DNA of 40,084 bases from a virus, in IMG/VR virus record IMGVR_UViG_3300025009_000235, positions 1-40,084 of that record; one strand, 5' to 3'. The translations under genes were made by a program, and so were the position numbers. The notes under the pieces are model-generated. The model was not told the DNA's origin, did no database searches, and saw only the letters and a list, made by a program, of their open reading frames with translations. Shown here piece by piece: positions 15,018 through 22,793 of the stretch. Each line of letters begins with the position of its first letter. Within the stretch, counting starts at the first letter, position 1.

Positions 15018-15259
15018 GCTCCCTCCCGCTCTCTCTTTGCTCTTGCCCTGGCCGCTGTTTTTGAATCACAAGGTTCACATCCTGGCTTATTGTGTAATTG
15101 GGTAAAAAACATAACCGAATCCTCAACGTACAGGGGAGATCCGCTCACCCTTACAGCATCCCCACATGCGCAGTACATTCTGACGGTCATAGAATTGATG
15201 AACGCGGTGTCCATCTGAACTGATTTTGTATCTTCTGAGCTTAATCCTCTTCCAGCCAT
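15014..15259 (-). CDS. Small Cys-rich protein, putative zinc-binding
   Basis: The 81-residue protein has CACGDA and, later, CEPCDSK, giving two CxC/CxxC knuckles that could hold one zinc ion, and a basic Arg/Ala/Lys tail. I do not recognise a family. It overlaps the DUF5131 gene by 4 bp. Confidence 0.65.
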   Translation of the reverse strand: MAGRGLSSEDTKSVQMDTAFINSMTVRMYCACGDAVRVSGSPLYVEDSVMFFTQLHNKPGCEPCDSKTAARARAKREREGA

Positions 15260-15294
15260 TTTTTTCTCCTTTTTCGTTTCTACAGAAACAGGGA

Positions 15295-15828
15295 TTATTT
15301 CCCTATCTCAACAACCTGACCATCAATAAACTCACTCTCACCTGGTGGAAGTAAGTTGCTCATCATGGCCGTTTCACTCCATAGTTGCGAAATGGTTTGA
15401 TCACCTTTTGCAAGCATGAATGGCATGAGCGGAGCGTATCCAGGGGAAAGACGCTGTTGAAACCACATCCCGTCAAAGGCAATTTTCATCATGTACAAGG
15501 CCATTTTCAGGCTTTTCTCTTTGTTGTTGTATTTCCTCACCGGCAAGGCGGCGATATCAATCCGACCAGGTACAAGACCGCCGTTCGGGGTTTCAAGGCT
15601 GTAATGGATCCTGAATCCTTCCCGCTCAACGGCCCCGATTTGGAATAATCCTTTTTGGAAACCGGTAACCATCCCGCCCAACCGGCTGATAGATGCCGCG
15701 ACTTCGGATTTCAAGGTTTCCAAAGATTTTGATGTCGCCTGACCCTGCCAGCCCGACTCGCTGTTTGTGTCCTCGTAACAAGGAACTGAGACATCATTTT
15801 TTGGTTGTTCAGGAATAAAGCTGGTCAT
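15295..15828 (-). CDS. Unknown early protein
   Basis: This 177-residue protein is soluble, with a charged N-terminal region, a central strand-rich part (REGFRIHYSLETPNGGLVPGRIDIAALPVR) and a helix (LKMALYMMKIAFDGMWFQQRL). The middle part resembles small phage proteins of unknown function in replication modules. It follows the gene upstream with a 4-bp overlap. No motif allows a functional call. Confidence 0.7.
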   Translation of the reverse strand: MTSFIPEQPKNDVSVPCYEDTNSESGWQGQATSKSLETLKSEVAASISRLGGMVTGFQKGLFQIGAVEREGFRIHYSLETPNGGLVPGRIDIAALPVRKYNNKEKSLKMALYMMKIAFDGMWFQQRLSPGYAPLMPFMLAKGDQTISQLWSETAMMSNLLPPGESEFIDGQVVEIGK

Positions 15829-16022
15829 TTCGTTATCCTTTCCTCAATGGCAGCAATCTCTTTCCAGATCCGGTCTTTGTTGGTCACGTACCAGGCATGG
15901 CCGTGACGTCCTACAATTCGCATTCTCAGGATTTTTAAGGCTTCATCGTGTCCGACAGCCTTGAAATTCGCGCCATAATCCTTGAATAGTTCTCTTGGTA
16001 GGGTGGATATTTTTGTGATCAT
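15825..16022 (-). CDS. Small unknown early protein
   Basis: The 65-residue protein starts at ATG 16022, chosen over 16097 because GAGGAG lies just upstream and the longer form would overlap most of the helicase C-terminus. It is mixed alpha/beta with a charged C-terminal helix (RIWKEIAAIEERITK). It overlaps the helicase gene by no more than its ribosome site. Function unknown. Confidence 0.65.
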   Translation of the reverse strand: MITKISTLPRELFKDYGANFKAVGHDEALKILRMRIVGRHGHAWYVTNKDRIWKEIAAIEERITK

Positions 16023-16032
16023 TTTCTCCTCT

Positions 16033-17355
16033 TTACTGATACTGATTCGTCTGCTTTTCCAACTCACCAAATTGAGGGAAGTTAGCGCGCCTGACAAGCT
16101 TCAAAGTCTCGCTGCTGTCGCCTTCCCTGAATTTACCAAACGATAGATTGACAATATTCTTACCTTTGTTCTCCCTGGATTCATCTTTGGTGATAAACAC
16201 AGCCACGTCCGGGTCATATCCTGTTTTTGTGTCACCGGATAATGCTTCCATGCCTGGGTTGTCGCTGTATCCCGCCTTATTCATGGTGTGGATCAAAATT
16301 CCCGCGACATTCAGATCCATGCAGGTGTCGTGTAAAGCGGAGCCCATAATCCCTATGCGCTCAAATTCCTTGCCACCTGGATGCTTGTCTTTCATCTTGC
16401 CCAAATAATCCACCAGAAACCAGTCAATGCAATGTTCCTGCTTTAGCCTGGTGATTTCAGACCGTAATGAGGCAGTGGTCCAACTGGTGGAATTCGAGAT
16501 AAAAATAGGCAGCTTTTCCATCGTTGCGATTGCGTTTCCTATTGCGATCATTTGGTTGTCATTCACGTACCCTGACTTCATACTCCGAGCTTCTACCTGG
16601 GATTCATTCGATAATGCCCTGCGGAGGGTGTTAATCATCGACATTTCTAATTCAAAGATAACGCCCGGATGCCCCGCCTTCGCCATGTTGAACGCAATCT
16701 GTACAGACAATAAGGACTTCCCTAATCCAGGTTCACCCGAAATCATGAAGGTCTCCTGGCGTTGTATACCCCCCGTGATCCTATCCAGTCCTGCAATTCC
16801 AGTTGATAATCCAAATATCGCTTTTGGATCGTCACGTCTTTTTTGAATATCATCCCATAATGCGCCTAAGCCAATCCCCAACGGCTCCGTTTTATTTTCC
16901 GTTTTCAGAGATTTAAGAACGGTTGAAATGTGATTAGGTACAACCGTGTCAATATCAACCTGGTTATCGTATGCAGACTTCGCTAAACTTGTCGCCGCCT
17001 GAATGAGTAACCGCCTCTTGGAATAATCCTGCACAATCTTGGCATAATGCTCACCGTGCAAACTGGAAGGGGTATTAGTAACCAATCCGATCAAATACCC
17101 TTGTCCGCCTATCTCAGTTAATTTACCGTCCGCGTCTAATTGCTTCGACAGGGTAAGGAAGTCGATTTCAATATGATTTCGAAACATTGTCTCAATCGCA
17201 CCCCATATCCACTTATTGCGAATAACGTAAAAATCCTCGGACGTGACAAAGGGAGCAATCTCCCTGTATGATTCCGGGTTGACCAAAACACTGCCAATTA
17301 CCGCGTCCTCGGCATCCCTGGAATATGGTTGTTGGTTGACGTTGATTTCAGACAT
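16033..17355 (-). CDS. dnaB: Replicative DNA helicase, DnaB type
   Basis: This 440-residue helicase unwinds DNA ahead of the phage replication fork as a ring-shaped hexamer. The N-terminal DnaB domain spans about residues 10-110 (DAEDAVIGSVLVNPESY). The RecA-like motor follows, with Walker A GEPGLGKS near 210, FELEMS, and Walker B WFLVDYLGKM near 317. The C-terminal finger ends LVRRANFPQF. Compared with bacterial DnaB it is slightly short, usual for phage forms. It follows a replication initiator-like protein and a 57-residue gene, overlapping the latter, so the three are probably co-expressed as a replication module. Confidence 0.92.
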   Translation of the reverse strand: MSEINVNQQPYSRDAEDAVIGSVLVNPESYREIAPFVTSEDFYVIRNKWIWGAIETMFRNHIEIDFLTLSKQLDADGKLTEIGGQGYLIGLVTNTPSSLHGEHYAKIVQDYSKRRLLIQAATSLAKSAYDNQVDIDTVVPNHISTVLKSLKTENKTEPLGIGLGALWDDIQKRRDDPKAIFGLSTGIAGLDRITGGIQRQETFMISGEPGLGKSLLSVQIAFNMAKAGHPGVIFELEMSMINTLRRALSNESQVEARSMKSGYVNDNQMIAIGNAIATMEKLPIFISNSTSWTTASLRSEITRLKQEHCIDWFLVDYLGKMKDKHPGGKEFERIGIMGSALHDTCMDLNVAGILIHTMNKAGYSDNPGMEALSGDTKTGYDPDVAVFITKDESRENKGKNIVNLSFGKFREGDSSETLKLVRRANFPQFGELEKQTNQYQ

Positions 17356-17521
17356 TGAGATACCTGCATATCACTGAGATTATGTAATCGTATTCGCTGC
17401 CCTCAGCGTCAATTTCCATCAGGCATAATCGTTTTGCGGATTCGTAAGTCTGCCAGTCGTTACCTTTTGACTTGTATCCGTTACTCGTTAGTATTTCGAT
17501 AACCCGCGCTTCAATGTCCAT
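17348..17521 (-). CDS. Small unknown protein between initiator-like and helicase genes
   Basis: A clean 57-codon frame starts at ATG 17521 (MDIEARVIEILTSNGY) and ends at TGA 17350-17348. It overlaps the upstream gene by 11 bp and the helicase start by 8 bp, as is usual in this operon. The product is acidic and mixed alpha/beta (ESAKRLCLMEIDAEGSEYDY). Its placement would fit a helicase loader or helper, but no family is recognised. Confidence 0.65.
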   Translation of the reverse strand: MDIEARVIEILTSNGYKSKGNDWQTYESAKRLCLMEIDAEGSEYDYIISVICRYLNV

Positions 17522-18263
17522 TATTTTTTTCTTTCCCTATCACACCATCAAAGGTTGAAATTACAGAATTTGGTGTGTGAAAATTAAGCGGTATCTTTTT
17601 CATTTCAGCGATTGCGTATTCCAGTAGACTCTCAGCCTCGCCTATGTCGTTGTCCACCTGGAATAGCATGTGCCGGACCGGTTTGTACCAAAGGGTTTGA
17701 TTCTTTGCGTACTCCGTCGGCATCATCTTTATTCCGGTGATCTCGGTAAACTTGTTAATCATTCGATCTTCAAGTTCATTGTTCTTGGAAGGTTTGGGTT
17801 CTTCTTTTGAAGGAGCATTCTTGCCGGATGGTTTTTCCGGCGTATTATCTTTACTTAACTTACCTTTACTTAACTTAACCCGTTTTTTTCCGTCAACTAT
17901 CCGACAACTATCCGGATTAAATCCGGGTATTATTGATGCTGGCTCGCGGTCTTTTCGTAGTCCAGTTTGGTGTTTTTCAAAGTTTACGAGCTGAATATAT
18001 CTATCGTTTTCGTCCTCGTAATAAATAATTAATCCTGCGTTTTGCCATGAAATTGCGAGGTTTTCCATAAACTCTATTGAAATGTTGCCATTTTGTCTCG
18101 GGAAAACAAGCGACTTTAATACGGCGGGATCTCCGTTTACTCTTCCTTCGCGGTCAGCATGAGGTATCAGCCACGAAAACCCTAACATTGACCAGGGGTC
18201 TTTGAGGTCATTTACCCTTTTATCAATCGTGATCTGCTTACTCAAAAATCTACCTTTAGCCAT
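17511..18263 (-). CDS. Replication initiator-like protein (phage replisome organiser type)
   Basis: The roughly 250-residue protein has an N-terminal winged-helix-like region (ITIDKRVNDLKDPWSMLGFSWLIPHADREGRV, in part) of the sort found in phage replisome organisers, with VNFEKHQTGLRKDR after it. A disordered Lys/Ser/Pro linker spans about residues 130-165, and a C-terminal alpha-helical part follows. It lies just upstream of the DnaB gene, the usual order of initiator then helicase. The start at 18263 (MAKGRF) is favoured over 18269. It probably binds the origin and brings in the helicase. The origin itself was not identified. Confidence 0.75.
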   Translation of the reverse strand: MAKGRFLSKQITIDKRVNDLKDPWSMLGFSWLIPHADREGRVNGDPAVLKSLVFPRQNGNISIEFMENLAISWQNAGLIIYYEDENDRYIQLVNFEKHQTGLRKDREPASIIPGFNPDSCRIVDGKKRVKLSKGKLSKDNTPEKPSGKNAPSKEEPKPSKNNELEDRMINKFTEITGIKMMPTEYAKNQTLWYKPVRHMLFQVDNDIGEAESLLEYAIAEMKKIPLNFHTPNSVISTFDGVIGKEKNNGH

Positions 18264-18314
18264 ACACAACCTCTTTAACGCCAGAAGTCCACCCCACGCG
18301 CTTACGATTTCTTG

Positions 18315-18707
18315 TCACAGCAACCTATCCTGTCCTGGAAGTGGGCGCAAGGCTTCACGACCGTATAAGCGTTCTATTTTTCTTCCCATTGCCGCGGTCT
18401 TTTCTAACAACGCCATTGCCCTGTTGTGCTCGGAGTGATAAAACGATACCGCAGGTATTGGGTCGTTGTCGGCTGTCCATACTCCGCCGGTTCCAACGTC
18501 TGTAAGAATTAGTAGGTTGCCTTTATCGACGGTATTGATCTCGTGGATTACAGCTCGTAAACGCCTTCTGAATGTAGCTGTGAATTCACCGTATACCTGG
18601 GCGGTTAGGTCCTCAACCGAAATTCGATTCTGTTCTCCCTGGTGCCCACTGAGTGCATGTTTCACCGCGGCAATGTCTCTATCGCTTATTTGTGGAATGT
18701 TGGCCAT
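18315..18707 (-). CDS. Unknown early protein, mostly helical
   Basis: This 130-residue protein starts at ATG 18707 after AAGAGG; a longer frame to 18809 has no good ribosome site and would overlap the gene upstream. It is mostly helical, with a possible winged-helix segment (ISDRDIAAVKHALSGHQ, FRRRLRAVIHEINTVD) and a charged C-terminus. Such a fold would suit a DNA-binding role in the replication module. The family is not recognised. Confidence 0.65.
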   Translation of the reverse strand: MANIPQISDRDIAAVKHALSGHQGEQNRISVEDLTAQVYGEFTATFRRRLRAVIHEINTVDKGNLLILTDVGTGGVWTADNDPIPAVSFYHSEHNRAMALLEKTAAMGRKIERLYGREALRPLPGQDRLL

Positions 18708-18732
18708 GTGAAACCTCTTGCCGGTGTATATG

Positions 18733-18748
18733 CCCGCCGGCAGGCGGG
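18733..18748. repeat. Short GC palindrome (REP-like)
   Basis: CCCGCC (18733-18738) pairs with GGCGGG (18743-18748) around a four-base loop in the gap between two small genes. There is no T-run. It is similar in kind to the palindrome at 12324-12346. Confidence 0.5.
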
Positions 18749-18753
18749 TAGAT

Positions 18754-18960
18754 TTATTTAAGATCTGGGTATTTCTCACCACAAAACGGGCAGAACGTAG
18801 CAAAAACATGTATCGGTTTTTTCTTTACAGCCAAGTCTCTCTTTTCGGTTAATACCTTTGCGTTGGGAATAGTGCCGTGAATTCCAAACGATTGAGAAAT
18901 AACCATGTTGTGTCCGCCTTCTTTCAGTTGCGCATTCAGCTTGTCAATGCAATCGCACAT
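18754..18960 (-). CDS. Small Cys-rich protein, putative zinc ribbon
   Basis: The 68-residue protein has CDC near the N-terminus and CPFCGEKY near the C-terminus, which together could bind zinc like a ribbon. Between them is a short basic strand region. The family is not recognised. Small zinc-ribbon proteins with a C-terminal CPFCG are common in phage early regions. Confidence 0.7.
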   Translation of the reverse strand: MCDCIDKLNAQLKEGGHNMVISQSFGIHGTIPNAKVLTEKRDLAVKKKPIHVFATFCPFCGEKYPDLK

Positions 18961-18974
18961 ACCAACACTCTCCT

Positions 18975-19166
18975 TTACTTACAATATTTGAATTTGTACT
19001 CGGCAACTGTAATACCCAGGCGCCGGGCACGAAGGAAAACAACGGCGTCGTGCTGAGACAGGTGCTTCACGGTCTCTTTTTCAGACCTGCTCAACAGCGG
19101 CGCGAAAAGACTGACTTGCTGTTTGCGGAGTTTCTTTATCCGTGACATCGATAGTTTTTTAGCCAT
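18975..19166 (-). CDS. Small basic protein, unknown
   Basis: This 63-residue protein is very basic (MAKKLSMSRIKKLRKQQ) and then helical, ending in Lys, Phe, Lys and Tyr residues. The pattern DAVVFLRARRLGITVAEYK resembles a small DNA-binding helix pair. Function unknown. It follows the gene upstream by 8 bp. Confidence 0.6.
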   Translation of the reverse strand: MAKKLSMSRIKKLRKQQVSLFAPLLSRSEKETVKHLSQHDAVVFLRARRLGITVAEYKFKYCK

Positions 19167-19174
19167 TGGTCAAC

Positions 19175-19684
19175 TCACAACAGGTACAGCGACAGATCCG
19201 AAGCGATTGTGATCGTGGGAACGTCAATTTTCTTGACACCGGGAATTTCGGTCGCTTCGGCCAACGCTTCAAAAGGCTTCTTATCAAGCACGGTTTTGAG
19301 AACTGTTTTTGCGTTCTCCGCACACCACTTGATAACATCCTGTTCGTCGTATTCAAGGAAGTGATTCACGCGAAGGGATAACCCCATCGGTAATAACATC
19401 TTGAATTCAGCGAACGCAGCGGCGCGTTGGTTTTTATCCATGCCCTCAATGGTTTCGGTGATCACACTGGCTTTGCTTGCTTTGATGGCAGTCGTAAGTT
19501 CGTCGACCTTCGCGGAGTATTCAGCCAGTGCATCCTTGGATTCAGCCAGGTTCTTGAAAGCGGGAGTTTCTTCAAGATTTTCTTGAAGTCTTTTCACCAC
19601 TTCGGCTTGAATGGCTGCCAGCTTGCGCAAACTGGCTAATTCCTTTAATGCTTCCGATTGAATTACAGTAGGTTGATCCGTCAT
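19175..19684 (-). CDS. Coiled-coil early protein
   Basis: This 169-residue protein has a long N-terminal coiled coil (about residues 10-75: KELASLRKLAAIQAEVVKRL) followed by a helical, mixed-charge domain with LRVNHFLEYDEQDVIKW and a beta-rich end. The plan recalls host-nuclease inhibitor Gam-like proteins, but no diagnostic motif supports that, so it stays unassigned. The start at ATG 19684 has GGAGG ahead of it. Confidence 0.7.
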   Translation of the reverse strand: MTDQPTVIQSEALKELASLRKLAAIQAEVVKRLQENLEETPAFKNLAESKDALAEYSAKVDELTTAIKASKASVITETIEGMDKNQRAAAFAEFKMLLPMGLSLRVNHFLEYDEQDVIKWCAENAKTVLKTVLDKKPFEALAEATEIPGVKKIDVPTITIASDLSLYLL

Positions 19685-19707
19685 AGTTCCTCCATTTCAT
19701 AGATTTT

Positions 19708-19899
19708 TTACTTGCAAGATGCCAGGATTTGAGAAGTGATCGCCTCCGGGCATAGTTCCTGAATTAGCAGAAGTTTGGGTATTACTCTAAGTAACTCGCA
19801 TATTGCCTCCTCTCTTCGTGTCGATCTGATAGCCTATGCTGGTTACGGCTCCAGCTCCAGACGCTTTACCAGTAAATGAACTCTGGACGATTTACTCAT
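19708..19899 (-). pseudogene. Degenerate small frame with two internal stops
   Basis: One frame reads MSKSSRVHLLVKRLELEP, then TAA (19845-19843), two codons, TAG (19836-19834), and then 41 coding-like codons to TAA at 19710-19708. The last part (REEAICELLRVIPKLLL, then IQELCPEAITSQ) looks like an amphipathic protein helix. It has no ATG, GTG or TTG, only an ATA at 19803 downstream of AGAGGAGG. This may be a decaying gene, or a 31-residue gene with a rare start, or chance. The rest of 19685-19930 shows nothing else coding. Confidence 0.3.
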
Positions 19900-19930
19900 A
19901 GGGTTTTATTTTGGCGGCTGAGATTTGAAC

Positions 19931-20080
19931 TCAGTGAGCTTTTGGATTCCCATAACGGTTAGGTTTCCGTCTGCCTTGACTTACTCCATAGGGTATGAGA
20001 CTTCCTGAGAGTCGCTCTTCTCGCGTATATGTGTGTTCCCACCCGGTCGGCTGGATCTTAAATTTGCCTTCCGTTTTCAC
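19931..20080 (-). CDS. Possible 49-residue basic protein
   Basis: GTG 20080 opens a 50-codon frame to TGA at 19933-19931. The product is basic and Gly/Arg/Tyr-rich (MKTEGKFKIQPTGWEH, SLIPYGVSQGRRKPNRYG). Codon pattern and composition look coding, but the ribosome site is weak (GGCGG directly before) and no family is recognised. It occupies the only long gap of the early operon. Its stop codon falls in a small stem that looks like a tRNA T-arm. Confidence 0.45.
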   Translation of the reverse strand: MKTEGKFKIQPTGWEHTYTREERLSGSLIPYGVSQGRRKPNRYGNPKAH

Positions 20081-20101
20081 ACCGCCGCCAATATTTAATT
20101 T

Positions 20102-20350
20102 TCAAAGACCTAATGCCGCGTTTTTCTTCCCGGATTCCCAGGACACGGCGCTAAACCGGGCTACGTAAGTCCGCGTGGATTCGTTGACTTCAATCACTTC
20201 GCCCATAAGCACGGTGTCATAGAGGTTTCTTGATGCCTTAACCATTTCACCAACAAGGGGCAAGGCAATGTCACTTCTGACATAGATAGGCGGGGTGGTG
20301 ATGCGGTGCCCGTCAATCTTTGGGGTCTTGGTGAAGTTGATCAGTCTCAT
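20102..20350 (-). CDS. Small unknown early protein
   Basis: This 82-residue protein starts at ATG 20350, which overlaps the previous gene's stop (ATGA). It has strand-rich character (HRITTPPIYVRSDIALPLVGEMV, then EVIEVNESTRTYVARF) that suggests a small SH3-like or OB-like barrel. Function unknown. Confidence 0.65.
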   Translation of the reverse strand: MRLINFTKTPKIDGHRITTPPIYVRSDIALPLVGEMVKASRNLYDTVLMGEVIEVNESTRTYVARFSAVSWESGKKNAALGL

Positions 20351-20595
20351 GATTGGGGCTCGCTGTTGCAAAGGAATGTGGCAGCTCGCAAAACCGTGAC
20401 TTCTTTCCGAAGGTCGTCAATCTGTTGCTTTTGCTCGTTGGCAATGGTGAGCACGTCAACAAGGATTTCCAGCACCGAAAAATCAACACTCGTTACCCTG
20501 TCAATATTGACTACACTAGGCGCTACTTCTGGCTCACCTGCATATTTCGCCATGAGTGCAATTACTTTCATTGTGGTTTGTTGAAGATCTGCCAT
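20347..20595 (-). CDS. Small helical early protein
   Basis: The 82-residue protein is helical with a coiled-coil segment near residues 45-70 (VLTIANEQKQQIDDLRKEVTVL). No family is recognised. GGAGG lies five bases before ATG 20595. A long hairpin sits just upstream (20611-20646). Confidence 0.65.
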   Translation of the reverse strand: MADLQQTTMKVIALMAKYAGEPEVAPSVVNIDRVTSVDFSVLEILVDVLTIANEQKQQIDDLRKEVTVLRAATFLCNSEPQS

Positions 20596-20610
20596 GTGTC
20601 CTCCGCTCCT

Positions 20611-20646
20611 TGCCCTGGCCAGTCTCTAGGGAAACCAGCCAGGGCA
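20611..20646 (-). promoter_or_regulatory. Intercistronic hairpin near a ribosome binding site
   Basis: TGCCCTGGC (20611-20619) pairs perfectly with GCCAGGGCA (20638-20646), and flanking CTCCT/AGGAG can extend the stem on the minus-strand RNA. The extension hides one Shine-Dalgarno-like AGGAG of the next gene, but a second GGAGG remains free. There is no T-run, so it is not an intrinsic terminator. Confidence 0.45.
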
Positions 20647-20661
20647 TAAAGGAGAAACGAC

Positions 20662-21759
20662 CTATCCGCCGCTACCTTCAGCGGGTACGTCCAGGGTGGG
20701 CTGTCCTGCTCGTTCCAGTCTTTCACCTTCGGGAACTGCAAGCAGGATCTTGAGCGCTTCGAGTTTGTACTCACACTGTTGCTGAGTGGCTGCATCCAGG
20801 TGGTTTTCCTTGAGCATTTTCGAGATCCCGATTTTCTTCCCTTCGAGCTCTTTGTTGCTCAGGTTCCCGTAACGCTCACCTTCTTTTCCGGTAACGTCAC
20901 AGGCTTGCTTATAGGTCATGACGTAGTTTTTATGTGTGCTGGTCTTGACTTCAACGGGTTTTACTTCAACCTGTTTTACGTCTGTGTATTCACCCTGGAC
21001 AAAATCTTCCATGTCCTGGGTGAAGTAATCACTGGCATTGGTGGTGATCAATACCATTGCAACCAGGCTGCGTTTTTGCGCCATTTTGTCGATCGTGTTC
21101 ACCTGGTCAGCGGGGTCATGGTTGGGGACTGCATACAACTTCCCGCCAATTTCCCACGCGTCCATTTCCCCGTTCTTGGTCTTTTTCTTGACCGAAACAG
21201 CGGTACCATTTGCAATTGCATCCTTAAACTGTTTCCAGTAAGCAGCAGGTTTGCCATATTTACCGCTAGTCTCGGCCTTGTCGATTGCGAACCCGAATTC
21301 TGATATCTTGCCATCGATGAATTCAAGGGTTGATTTATCGACATTAGCGGGGATCTCGGCTTCATTCATCCAACGATAGCGGTATTTCTTTTCCCAGGAA
21401 TTGCAGGAACCAACACCCTCACCGACCAGTTCACCGTTCCTGAATCCCTGGCATTTGTATTCACGGAAAAAGAAAGGTTCCCCACCGTGATCCTTACCGG
21501 TCCAATCATTCACGGTTTCTTGAATGACAAAAACTGGACGAATACCAAAGAAGGTGCTCAGTTTCTCAGCGCCAGGCTTAAGCAAAGTTGGTTTATTGGT
21601 TCCAGGGATTTCTCCGAAGTCCTGGTCTTTCTTGAGAATCTTTGACACGAATTCAGCAAAGGCGTTGTACCGTGCCAGTGCCTGGCCAATGTCAGCAACC
21701 GGAGCTATAAAACTGTTGCCTTCTCTTACAGATAGTGAATTACCGTTTTCGTTCGTCAT
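20662..21759 (-). CDS. Conserved phage protein of recombination/ssDNA type, function unknown
   Basis: This 365-residue protein starts at ATG 21759, chosen because GGAGGAG is directly upstream. It has YNAFAEFVSKIL, GTNKPTLLKPGAEKL, FFFREYKCQGFRNGELVGEG, FGFAIDKAETSGKYGK, and NTIDKMAQKRSLVAMVL with DYFTQDMED. I recall similar proteins in phages and genomes of Chloroflexota, Cyanobacteria and others, next to replication genes and without a proven function. KPGAEKL and the KMAQKRSLV motif recall RecT/Sak-type annealing proteins, so single-strand annealing is a reasonable guess, but not shown. Confidence 0.7.
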   Translation of the reverse strand: MTNENGNSLSVREGNSFIAPVADIGQALARYNAFAEFVSKILKKDQDFGEIPGTNKPTLLKPGAEKLSTFFGIRPVFVIQETVNDWTGKDHGGEPFFFREYKCQGFRNGELVGEGVGSCNSWEKKYRYRWMNEAEIPANVDKSTLEFIDGKISEFGFAIDKAETSGKYGKPAAYWKQFKDAIANGTAVSVKKKTKNGEMDAWEIGGKLYAVPNHDPADQVNTIDKMAQKRSLVAMVLITTNASDYFTQDMEDFVQGEYTDVKQVEVKPVEVKTSTHKNYVMTYKQACDVTGKEGERYGNLSNKELEGKKIGISKMLKENHLDAATQQQCEYKLEALKILLAVPEGERLERAGQPTLDVPAEGSGG

Positions 21760-21778
21760 TTCTCCTCCAACTTTTGAA

Positions 21779-22126
21779 CTAGGGTATAACGGGGACTTCT
21801 GCCCCCGGTGTTTCACTTATTACTGGCATTACCTTCCGTCCGCAAACTGCACAGCGTTCGCACGTGTCGTCGATGTGCTCACCACCAACAAGGCGGATAC
21901 TGCCAGCCTCATAGCGATTGGGGTGATTCTCTTTCCAGCAGCGATAAAGTGAATGCTTGGCGTGCTCGAGTTCAATACATTGCCTGGCTGCACTTTCAAT
22001 CTCAGCCTGTTCGCAATTGCACCTGGACACATGGAAAAGGTGATCCCATGCCCGGTCAAGCGCAACTGAAGCCTCAAGGAATGCCAGCTCTTCATCGCTT
22101 ACCTGGTTATTCTTCTGATCTGTCAT
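21779..22126 (-). CDS. Small Cys-rich early protein
   Basis: This 115-residue protein is helical in its first two-thirds, with CNCEQAE and QCIELEHAK, and ends in a zinc-knuckle-like CERCAVCGRKV followed by a Pro/Val tail. The start at ATG 22126 lies within the end of the next gene upstream. Function unknown. Confidence 0.65.
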   Translation of the reverse strand: MTDQKNNQVSDEELAFLEASVALDRAWDHLFHVSRCNCEQAEIESAARQCIELEHAKHSLYRCWKENHPNRYEAGSIRLVGGEHIDDTCERCAVCGRKVMPVISETPGAEVPVIP

Positions 22127-22442
22127 GTGCTTTCCTTTCCGCATCCAGCTTCTCTTTTGACACCAGGTAGATCTCTTGCCAGGTCATGACCTCAGGATCC
22201 GGATACTTAAGCGTCATTTCATCTATCCAGTCATTGAAGCTGTCCATGCCCATCAGCGTCTTCAATTCCTGATCAACCTTTTGCGTGAAGTATTTCCAGA
22301 TTGGATTCTCAGGCTCGTTCATGATCAGGCTCATGAAACGGGCGTCTCTTGTCGCTTCCCGCTCTCTGTCGCTGAGCAATCGACCCTTTAGATCCCGCTT
22401 GCCCAACATCCAATGACTGAGGTTGTGCCGGTTATCGCGCAT
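22107..22442 (-). CDS. Small unknown early protein
   Basis: This roughly 111-residue helical, charged protein starts at ATG 22442, chosen because GAGGA lies seven bases upstream; a longer frame to 22511 overlaps a small membrane gene in another frame. It has WKYFTQKVDQELKTLMG and MTWQEIYLVSKEKL. Function unknown. Confidence 0.6.
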   Translation of the reverse strand: MRDNRHNLSHWMLGKRDLKGRLLSDREREATRDARFMSLIMNEPENPIWKYFTQKVDQELKTLMGMDSFNDWIDEMTLKYPDPEVMTWQEIYLVSKEKLDAERKAHDRSEE

Positions 22443-22542
22443 GGCCGCGTCCTCTTCGTGCATTCCTGGGCTTACGTTCCACCAACCACGTGATGGCGAG
22501 CAGGGGTACAAACAATATGAATCCGAATTCGATAACTCCCAT
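22432..22542 (-). CDS. Tiny membrane protein (36 residues)
   Basis: ATG 22542 (in a TAATG overlap with the stop of the gene upstream, and after AGGAG) opens a frame to TAA 22434-22432. The product has one membrane segment (FGFILFVPLLAITWLV) followed by a very basic tail (ERKPRNARRGRGHAR), giving a topology with the tail inside the cell. It overlaps the next gene's start by 11 bp. Small early membrane proteins of phages often affect host physiology or superinfection; the role here is unknown. Confidence 0.6.
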   Translation of the reverse strand: MGVIEFGFILFVPLLAITWLVERKPRNARRGRGHAR

Positions 22543-22793
22543 TAGCTGACTCCTACTTCGTAGAGCATGCTTTTTGCCAGGTTGATCCGGCGCACGCGCT
22601 CAGATTCAAGCCACATCTGGTAGCGGTCAAGTAAATCCATGGCTTTGAGAGAAAACGCCAGGGCACCGGTCACAATCTCTGTGCCTTCGACCACTTCCAG
22701 GTCCTCATTCAAGGTCTCGGTCTTGTTGAGGCAGGACCAGTTGTGAGCTGGTTCAAAAATCAATTCAGTGGTTACTTTGAAGTCCTGGCTCAT
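22542..22793 (-). CDS. Small unknown early protein
   Basis: This 83-residue protein starts at ATG 22793 in an ATGA overlap with the gene upstream. It has a strand-rich first half (DFKVTTELIFEP, TEIVTGALAF) and a helical second half with LDRYQMWLESERVRRINLAKSM. Function unknown. Confidence 0.6.
   Translation of the reverse strand: MSQDFKVTTELIFEPAHNWSCLNKTETLNEDLEVVEGTEIVTGALAFSLKAMDLLDRYQMWLESERVRRINLAKSMLYEVGVS

Noticed and set aside
19175-19684. Gam host-nuclease inhibitor
   Set aside because: Only the general coiled-coil plan and operon position agree. No diagnostic Gam motif could be seen, so the name was not used.
19911-20092. tRNA gene on the minus strand
   Set aside because: A T-arm-like stem-loop (CTGAG, TTCAAAT, CTCAG) followed by CCGCCA looks like the 3' end of a tRNA, and TTGGCGG about 180 bases upstream could pair with the end. 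But no acceptable D-arm, anticodon loop or 5' acceptor strand lies within normal tRNA length, and a coding-like frame runs across the region.
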